A stretch of 64,000 bases of DNA from Dryococelus australis (taxonomy: Eukaryota; Arthropoda; Insecta; Phasmatodea; Phasmatidae). Shown piece by piece: positions 56,830 to 64,000 of this stretch; position 1 is the stretch's first letter, and each line of letters starts with the position of its first letter. Both the position numbers and the translations under genes were made by a program. The stretch is taken from NCBI GenBank assembly GCA_029891345.1, contig CM056995.1, positions 83,329,895 through 83,393,894 of the forward strand, in the 5' to 3' direction. The notes beneath the pieces were generated by a model. The model saw nothing but the letters and a program-made list of their open reading frames with translations. It was not told the origin of the DNA and did not search any database.

Positions 56830-57975
56830 TGCTGGGGTTGACACAATCAGAAAAAAAAACTTAACGGCAATAAGAAGTACGCAGTAGACATCCCCACCAC
56901 GATGAATTTGTACAAACCTAGTCCAACACAACGGAGTTGCTACTGCTTAGTGCAGTGGAAATATTTTGGGAAGTCTCGAGTTAAGCCAATCACTGAAAAG
57001 CATACATAAGAAATTTTTTTTTTTTTAATTTATCTAAATTAAGCACTTCAACGTTAATACATTGACCTGCTTCGAATCAACAACCGCCGAAAACCATAAT
57101 ACGAATAAATTAACAACTGGTTCCATTTTGATCGAATACAGCTCAAGCAAATATTGCGTTTTTATTGGCCAAACATGTGCAGTAACATCGCTATTGTGTT
57201 ACTTAGATTTTGGAAGCCTGCCGCTTACAGCTTTATGCTTACTGCCAAAGTTTTTAATTGCGCTAACCCCTACCTGGTGGGACAAATTATTATTTAATAG
57301 TTAGTGGATATGCTAGCAGATTTTTTTAAGGGCGTGACAGACAATTTTCTGGAAGGAAAAAGTATCTTATCTGCAAAATATTTATTAAAAATGTGTAGGC
57401 TTATATGGTGAAGCGATAAAAATTTTTTAGCGTACTTCTGAAGTTATTATTCATGAACTGATGGCATTACATAATTACGCATATTTTTCACGAAAATAAA
57501 ATAGTTTTAAAACTACTTTAAACTATCATATCACGCTGAATTCAAAATATGGGTACTATTGTTATTCTAGAGATGAAAAAGGTTATTTTCGTAACCTAGT
57601 GGATATTGGTGGATTTCTAACGCGTGGCCTAGTGGAATTCTCTGCGTACATGTTGGCAGTACAGGTTGCCACGTTCACGACCACCCGATAGTGAGTGGCG
57701 ATAACACTCGTGCTTACAACTAACATTACCTTACGTCACCTGCACGTCCTTGTTTCGCCTCTCAGTTACATCTGCCTTGTCTGCAATCCGCTCAGCACAC
57801 TTCCCGATGGGATATACCGCGACGGAACACGCCACGAACTCGGAATTTCTAGTGCACTGGCTGCAGCTGGTATGTCAATAAAGGGTAATTACGTTTTACT
57901 GCCACCAGTAGCTCATTTTATTCGTGTATCTATGTGTATATATACGTAATGACTAGACATAAAACACACAATGAC
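56830..57975. other. Spacer, nothing recognised
   Basis: Frames at 57062-57304 and 57695-57949 lack recognisable domains. Confidence 0.35.
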
Positions 57976-58035
57976 TAGAGATGATGGTTTATCGCGGGAA
58001 AAGTTGACTGTTGGCTAGGATTCAGCGTACTGTAC
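57976..58035 (+). mobile_element. hAT-like MITE end (15669 type)
   Basis: TAGAGATGATGGTTTATCGC, then GACTGTTGGCTAGGATTCAG and GTACTGTACGCAC, match one end of the 15669 MITE. The sequence then passes into repeat X. Confidence 0.7.
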
Positions 58036-58245
58036 GCACATTATAATTTATAAATTAAATACAGGGGAAAATTCAATTTAACGAAAAATGAGCTACTTTC
58101 ATGTTAACAGAGGTACAAAACGCTTGTGATACATGGCATATTTAGGAAATAATTGAACAAGTCATTCATGGGGTGATTTTAGAAAGGTTTAGTTCAAAAG
58201 GTGTGAAGAAACAGCGAATAGACCATATAGGAAATACGGAAACTT
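58036..58245 (+). repeat. Dispersed repeat X, copy 2
   Basis: Homologous to 15426-15600 with about 60 extra bases in the middle. It may be the interior of a longer hAT element whose left end is at 57976. Confidence 0.5.
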
Positions 58246-58255
58246 CCAGTATATA

Positions 58256-59435
58256 CACTGTGAAAAAAAATTGTGTAATTCTACACTATATGTATGTGGC
58301 AGCCGTGTCTCCACTGACGGCGGTATAATTTTACACCTACATATGTCAATGTTATTTTACTCTACGTCTAAGTAAATTTAGCCTACAAATTAGTAAAATA
58401 ACATATAATTTATGCAACTAAATTTACATAGAATGGTGTAAAATTACTATTACTACATAGCACAAAATAAACTGCAACATTCGTGTATTTTTTCTCCACG
58501 TGAAGTAAATTTACAAAGAAATCGCAATTGTAATTTCACCACTGTTATCTATATTTCCTCACTGAAAAAGAAAAGTGAAATCGCAGATTCTCTGTAATTG
58601 TAATCACACAATTTCTGTACATTTCCCCCTGTTTTACTAAGCAATTTTACCGTCATATGTTCTTATACAACTGTGTCATGTTAGTTTACATACTTGGTAT
58701 GTGTCTTTTTTTTTATAACTTTCGTGCTATTTTACTCCGTTTTGTAACTTGGTAGTTTAACAGAGTTATAAAAAGATATCTCCAAAATGTGGATAACAAT
58801 GGACTTTAGATATAGAATAGGTAGTTATATACACAAACCAGCATATTTCATCAGAGGGGGTAAAGATTCCCTTTTTAACACTTAAAAGTAGTTAGATATA
58901 GTTGTACTCCCTGACGCTAGATCGCATGTTTTAAACAAATGCTTGCAGTTATATTTAGATTCACAGGAACATTAATGTAAAATTACAAATACTGTACTCT
59001 TTTTAGTAAATTACACATACAAGTGTAAAAGTACCGAAAAATTGCACGCGTTAATTTACACTCACAGATACTCCAGAATGGAAGTTTACACACACACGGT
59101 CATTGTAAAATTACACAATGAAGATGTACAACTATACTGACATTGGGTGTTCATACAACGACAATGTAGCAGTAAAAATATTTAACCGAAGATCTTAGTA
59201 CAATGAGTAGTTGCATTTTTACGCATACTTCAAAATGTCTAAATTTACACCAACATTGTATCTATTAAGATATACATTCATGTATTTTCACCAAAGACAT
59301 GTAGTACTCTCTGGATGATAAAGAACATTTGTGAAAAATTACACGTACTGTAGTAGTTTCAAATTAAACAAACAAAATGTAAAATATAACCAAGAATTTG
59401 AACATTGTGTAAATATACACTTATTTTTTACAGTG
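58256..59435. mobile_element. Family D element (CACT-ended, GTAAAWTTAC motifs)
   Basis: The 1180 bp element has termini CACTGTGAAAAAAAATTGTG and, as complement, CACTGTAAAAAATAAGTGTA. It is flanked by TA (58254-58255, 59436-59437). The whole body is sprinkled with GTAAATTTAC, TGTAAAATTAC and TGTAATTCTACAC variants in both orientations. No open frame of interest is present. Confidence 0.75.
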
Positions 59436-59549
59436 TAGTACATGTACGATAGCACGCTGGCTTCCAGCGTACGGCTAGTGATGTCAACATGTCTTGTTTC
59501 GTACACATAAAAGCATAAATTCGCACAATAATCGACACATTTACTTTCC

Positions 59550-59625
59550 TAAAAATCGTGGACGATGCATGAACAAAGTGAGACGGCCTACGGCAAAAAT
59601 TTTTATCTTACATTTAGCGAAAGTA
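59550..59625 (-). mobile_element. Family A fragment (weak)
   Basis: GGACGATGCATGAACAAAGT, then ATTTTTATCTTACATTTAGC, resemble the family A interior. No termini. Confidence 0.4.
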
Positions 59626-59678
59626 AACAAAATTAAAACACAAGATCATAAATACAAGAACAGCTCGCGCAACGACTG

Positions 59679-60614
59679 CACTCTAAATACGAATCGGTGG
59701 AAAATCATTGATTCTCAGTGAAATTCAACTACTCGAATAATTGAAAATGGCTCCACTTAGAATAACTGGAAAACCACTGGTTGTTTCAGTAAAATATTTT
59801 CACTGATTGAGTAAGTGACGGGCAACAGCGTGCGGAAAATTAACATTGGTTTTATTGAATTCAGCCAAATCATTACGAAAAATAAACATATTTCCGACGG
59901 GTAGTCACTATTTATATAGCTCAATTTACCTTAATTTAAAAAAGGTAAACAATTTTGGCAGGGTGCTCAGGAGTGAACCCCCACCATCCCCACCCTACGT
60001 TTAGACCATTACCAACTGAGCCACCAAGCTAATGCTGACTACGAAAGGGGAAATTTTATGTATTATTCTTTATGTGAAGTATGTAGTTTTAACTTGTGCG
60101 ACCTTTCTTTTCGTTTTTAGTTTAATTGGTAACATTTTGAATTGTTAAATCAAATAGTAAGCCTACTTATGTATGAATGCACTCACTTCATCACGTTTAA
60201 ATGCCGTTTAAACCTTCGAAACCGAGCGCCATCATGGTTACGTGAAAACAAACTGAAAGACGTAATAACGGAGTGAAAGACTGAATGTTCATGTTGCCTC
60301 ATAAAATGGTATCATGAAAGATGAAACTCAAAAATTTGAAAGCACATTTATTGGTTTTATTAGTTTATGACTTATTTTCATTTGATACGCATTGTTTAAC
60401 TGAGCCATCAGTCAAAAACTAAATCAATGGAAAACAGTGAATAAGAAATGGTTGATGAACCAGTGGAAAATGTCACTGAATCAATAAGCGAAGGAAAACA
60501 GGCATTTTTTTTTCACAAATATATCAGTTAAATTCACTGAAGTGACTGTTGAAACAGTCAGGCAGTATTAACTTATTTAAAAAGTGAAATTCTCACTGAT
60601 TCAGATTTTGAGTG
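59679..60614 (+). mobile_element. Family B element, copy 3 (cleanest)
   Basis: The 936 bp element has left end CACTCTAAATACGAATCGGT and complement of right end CACTCAAAATCTGAATCAGT. Subterminal words CTCAGTGAAATTCAACTACT, TTTCACTGATTGAGTAAGTG and GTCACTGAATCAATAAG are the B signature. A tRNA-like module lies at 59965-60035. There is no coding region. Confidence 0.8.
59965..60035 (-). repeat. tRNA-like module inside family B copy 3
   Basis: On the minus strand, TGGTGGCTCAGTTGGTAATG contains a near-consensus A box. GGGGGTTCACTCCTGAGC is B-box-like about 40 bases on. It is the best A box of the three B copies. Confidence 0.55.
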
Positions 60615-61414
60615 TAGAAACGTGTAAAATCAGCGTTATTATTTGGAAACATGCAATACTTCACTGATTTACGCAATCCGTGATTTAATTAGCTACTGGC
60701 GACTATTTGGCAGCATATTGCGTGATCTCTTCACCGTGGATTGGTTGTTCAAACCTTCAGTCTTAGCTGTGGGCTACAAGCGTCGTCGGGACAAGCCCCA
60801 CAAGTTGCCGGTCAATGGCAGAAGTCAAAGGAGTTTAGTCTGTAGCCGCAATATAACGCGAATTTTGCAGTGCTCCAGCAGTGAAGTAACCAAGGAGTTT
60901 CCTACCCCTTCGAGAACGTGATCCCGCGGTTACAGAACAGACATCACGCTAACCACTGCGCTCGCTGTACAGGAGCACCTCTGGCTCCGCGGAGGATGCA
61001 AGACAGCTGTGTAACAGCATCGACCAAGCACTGCTTCCTGAAGATTAATGACTTGCAAACATCCGGCAGCACTCAGAGGAAGAGAAAGCTCCCGTGAACG
61101 ACCGCGCAGATGCAGTAAAATCATACTTCCTGCAAGCTCCCGAAGAAATAATTGCTCGGCAAAAACAAGTCACTGTTCTCCCGGGGGCTGTAAATCTTAA
61201 CTTGCGTCACCTTCCCAGCGTGACTGACACAACTGACGTCTTCACATGACGCTCGGGAGGGCATTCGACTGTAAGTTCATCACAGGCTACGAAGATACGC
61301 CTACTCACTTTAGAAATTGATTCACACCTGCTGTACACGAAGTCGACGCCTGATGTAAGGTTTTACGGAATTGGCGCCGACGGACTGTAATGCAATGTTC
61401 ACCGCTCAGAATAA
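60615..61414. other. Moderately GC-rich spacer
   Basis: The minus strand at about 60905-60985 has an A-box-like GCGCAGTGGTTAGCGTG without a good B box, perhaps a SINE remnant. The plus frame at 60643-60921 has no domain. Confidence 0.3.
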
Positions 61415-61600
61415 TTGTAATTGGAAAGGGCTTATTAACGTCCCACAGTGTTACACCTGACGGCGTATCAGGGGACGGCTTACAAAGTTACTTATGACCT
61501 AACTGAAACTGACACCGTTGCTTTGCCCAGGATTCGAACCCAGAGCCTTCCGCAGCTAAGATCGGCGGCGCACCAACCAAATGCGACACGGGAGGTCGGC
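61415..61600 (-). repeat. tRNA-derived SINE, type 3
   Basis: The minus strand reads GACCTCCCGTGTCGCATTTG, GGTTGGTGCGCCGCC and the B box CTGGGTTCGAATCCTGGG. A body running to AAGCCCTTTCCAATTAC differs from types 1 and 2. Confidence 0.65.
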
Positions 61601-61944
61601 GCACTCAGAATAAGGTAGTAAATATATTTACTAGGGCTATGGTTACCTTCCTTATGCTAACCTAACTTGACTACAAACGACAACGAGAGAAACAGACATA
61701 GGCACTGTAAAAACCCTTCGTCAGACAACAATTTCAAAACTGAATGTAAATTACGGAGTAGAAAAAGATGTCTACTAAAAGAGGGGATGGGAAATGATAA
61801 TCTTTATTGAAAGGGTGTTTGAAATACTAGGTGAGAAAAAATTGTCGGAGCAGGGGGGGGGGGGGGTGCTTTCTTGTCTTTGATCACGCAGGTTTGATTT
61901 GTAATCGGAGGGTGGCAGGCACCAAACCCGTGATGGATGGGTGA
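61601..61944. other. Spacer with a G-run
   Basis: A G-run lies at about 61854-61866. No gene is seen. Confidence 0.35.
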
Positions 61945-62199
61945 ATGCACAATTCGCGAATTCCTTATGGGACGATATAGACTTCAAACACTTGTTGTTT
62001 TCTCCTGATACTCTGATTGGATAGCAGTTGTGTGTCCACGCCCCGTTTGACTGCGACCAGTAACAAGCAGGGAGGAGTAGTGTGAGTGAGCTATGAACAG
62101 TGGCCTCGTTTGATCTCAGCAACAAAGAGTCTCGAGTATACAAAGGACTGTAAAGCCTAGCCTGTTGCCTCATCGATCCGCGAAATACTCGGAGCCCTA
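61945..62199 (-). mobile_element. hAT-like MITE, degraded left end
   Basis: The complement of the right end is TAGGGCTCCGAGTATTTCGC. The interior GATGAGGCAACAGGCTAGGC and AAACGGGGCGTG match 44865-45144. The left terminus is degraded (AATTCGCGAATTCC). It abuts the element at 62208, separated only by that element's target duplication. Confidence 0.7.
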
Positions 62200-62207
62200 G
62201 CAATTGG

Positions 62208-62506
62208 TAGTGACATGTGTTTTTCGCTTTTCGCGAAAATATTTCAATACCAGCTGGACTCCAAAACACTTTTGTTCATATGCACTTTCATAGTTGGATG
62301 ATCTTTAATGCCACGTGCCTCAGTGCCTATCTGGGAATAATGGACGTTCGGTATCGGAGTACTTTATTACGATTAGCCCAGTCAAATAGAAACACGTCTT
62401 CTCACGTAGTCATGCAGCCAATAACCAAAGGAAGATGTGGTTGTAGACATAGGATATTGAAGTCTAACATGGCCATACATATTTTCGCGAAATGCACCTG
62501 TCTCTA
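62208..62506. mobile_element. hAT-like MITE with near-exact 8-bp duplication
   Basis: The 299 bp element has left end TAGTGACATGTGTTTTTCGC and complement of right end TAGAGACAGGTGCATTTCGC. Both are followed by GCGAAAATAT. The flanks are GCAATTGG (62200-62207) and GCAATTGT (62507-62514), 7 of 8. Confidence 0.8.
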
Positions 62507-62514
62507 GCAATTGT

Positions 62515-62781
62515 TCATGCCCCCTCCCCCCTCCGAGGATTGAACCACACTGCACCTGTCCGGTTCTCTTCGGCGGGAAGAAGCATGACCGTGAGACGCA
62601 ACGAAACATAGGGAGGGGGGGGGGGGCAAAGGCAGCGGGAGTCACGGGTCAGCGATGACTAGGTATTGGTGTGCCGTCGAGACGAGGCGGCCGGTCTCCC
62701 ACGAGCACCTCCGGGCACGGTCCACCAGGCACGGCGGTCGCAAGAGGCTGCGAGCACTCCGACAGACGTCAAGGAGGACCG
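62515..62781. other. GC-rich spacer
   Basis: The stretch has a G-run (about 62614-62626) and overlapping open frames without domains. Confidence 0.3.
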
Positions 62782-62784
62782 TTA

Positions 62785-63298
62785 TGCCGGAATCACATAG
62801 CCCCGACGCGCACGACACGACGGCCAACAGCCAATGAAATAAAAGATAGATCGTCGTAAGCCCGACCGATTCTGTCGTTCGACTAGCAATTTTGGATTAG
62901 AAATTATTTCTATTCATCGTCGTGTCGTGCGGCACGACGCACAGAATGTACAACCTTGCAAAATGAAATGGTATTTTAAGATTTCCCTACAATGGTAAAT
63001 ACGCAGCTTAAAAGAAAAAATAAATTGAAAATTACTGTATTTAACTCTTAAAAATAAAATTTTTTACCTTTGTATGCATTAGCGATACTAATTTGTCACC
63101 ATTATGTATTACAAATTTCCCTCTTGTTCACCGCCTTTGAAACTAACGTAGGCTATCAGCGCCTTCTAAATAGTTAGGTTAAATGCCGAGAGCGTGGTGT
63201 CGGTCGTGCTGTAAATTCAAGTAGTCACAATTAAATGTGCCGTGGTTGGGTTTTTGGATGTGTCGTGCTGTGTTGGTCGGGGCTATGTGATTCCGGCA
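62785..63298. mobile_element. PIF/Harbinger-like MITE
   Basis: The 514 bp element has a TIR identical over about 23 bases, beginning TGCCGGAATCACATAGCCCC. It is flanked by TTA at 62782-62784 and 63299-63301. A 3-bp TTA/TAA duplication is the PIF/Harbinger hallmark. The interior is AT-rich and non-coding. A fragment lies at 29836. Confidence 0.8.
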
Positions 63299-63301
63299 TT
63301 A

Positions 63302-64000
63302 TAGTTCCGGGCGCACGACGGCGCCGGCAGTACTGTCTTTGAATATGTAGAAGTCGCCAAGGGATAGGATTTATTCTACGCGTTTCAGGACAACGAGAAG
63401 AGCAGCTTGGAAACTTCGCAACTGCACTGCGCTCCTGTCGCTTGCATCGTCTATCTTAGTTCGTAACTCCATCGTCAGAGCGCTGCACTCTCGCCCGCTG
63501 CTGTCATTCATATCTACCCCACAGTTCGGCACTTGTTCACTTGGGGCACCACATTTCGATGCCTGAGCGATGGTGGCGATTGCGGCGGCGAAGTTACCAA
63601 CTAAATCGAGCTGTGTTATAATTTATAACCTTGTCTGGCGACTTCTAAACCTGAGGTCGACGTAGCAAGTGGCGAAATATCCCCGCCACTGACCTAGACG
63701 GCCAGCAGGGAGGATCCATATCTGAATGCTAAAAGAATTAGGAGGTGATGGTGGTGGTGGTGAGGCCAGACCCAGCCTCGGCCAGTAAAATTGTCGTTTC
63801 AGCCAGAGATTACCCACGATGACCAGGCATATCTGCCTGGTGCTCAGATGACGTAAAACAAAACCACTGTCATATTGGTACTCGGCCTTATGATATGTGA
63901 AACCTGTGAGGTGTAGTGGGACCCTGAGCGCTAGCGTAGCTATTGAGTAGATACGATCAGATCCGCGCAGGGGAAATCTATCACGCCTAGGCGAGCGCGT
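63302..64000. other. Moderately GC-rich spacer to window end
   Basis: A (GGT)n-like tract lies at about 63744-63760. No gene or repeat end is recognised. Confidence 0.35.

Noticed and set aside
61775-62269. 164-codon minus-strand open frame
   Set aside because: Crosses two MITEs and a G-run. Similarity to the 44888 frame is due to the shared repeat, not to a shared protein.

Overview
The window looks like non-coding, repeat-rich DNA from an arthropod, most likely an insect with a large genome. tRNA-derived SINEs at 27292-27400 and 28815-28996 have a body I know from polyneopteran insects (grasshoppers, stick insects, cockroaches). That placement is inference. I find no bacterial operon, no ribosome binding sites, no CRISPR array, no rRNA and no convincing complete gene. 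Long open frames are scarce, and almost all fall inside repeats.

The only clear protein-coding remnant is a broken pogo/Tigger-type DDE transposase on the minus strand at about 48408-49701. It lies inside an element (47949-50207) whose imperfect terminal inverted repeats (TIRs) and flanking TA I can place to the base. It has lost most of its DDE core. Two short GC-rich stretches (44747-44825 minus, 21325-21592 plus) could be exons of host genes, with low confidence.

The rest is a palimpsest of non-autonomous DNA transposons. (1) Family A has termini like AGGCTGTTCACGGTAAAGTG, is about 400 bp long, and has at least 13 copies or large fragments spread from end to end. (2) A group of about 280-300 bp hAT-like MITEs has termini TAG(A/G)G...TTCGC and 8-bp target duplications (3520, 15669, 41576, 44865, 62208, and damaged copies at 54515, 57976 and 61945). 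(3) A second hAT-like MITE at 7281-7664 has a perfect 8-bp duplication. (4) Elements ending in CACT followed by an A-rich run have interiors packed with short self-complementary motifs (families B, C, D, H, I). All three family B copies also carry a tRNA-like module at the same internal position. (5) A PIF/Harbinger-like MITE has a TTA duplication, and a piggyBac-like MITE has TTAA. (6) Several long foldback palindromes occur. Nesting is common: foldback in A, piggyBac-like in A, foldback plus LINE tail in C, and an unknown 600 bp insert in B.

Layout: 0-9 kb A copies, a foldback, two hAT MITEs and an MITE with GTGTC(C/T)CAA ends; 9-17 kb foldbacks, A copies and two CpG-rich blocks; 17-19 kb a B copy and a small foldback; 20-22 kb a CpG-rich block and an insect-wide repeat; 22-24.5 kb featureless AT-rich DNA; 24.5-29 kb an A copy with a nested piggyBac-like MITE and a SINE cluster; 29-34 kb a Harbinger fragment, a split C copy and LINE tails; 34-46 kb A, B, H and hAT copies; 46-50 kb the pogo element; 50-56 kb A copies and SINEs; 56-60.6 kb I, D and B copies; 61-63.3 kb a SINE, two abutting hAT MITEs and the Harbinger-like MITE. 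Coordinates of repeat ends come from reading by eye and may be off by a few bases where no target duplication is quoted.
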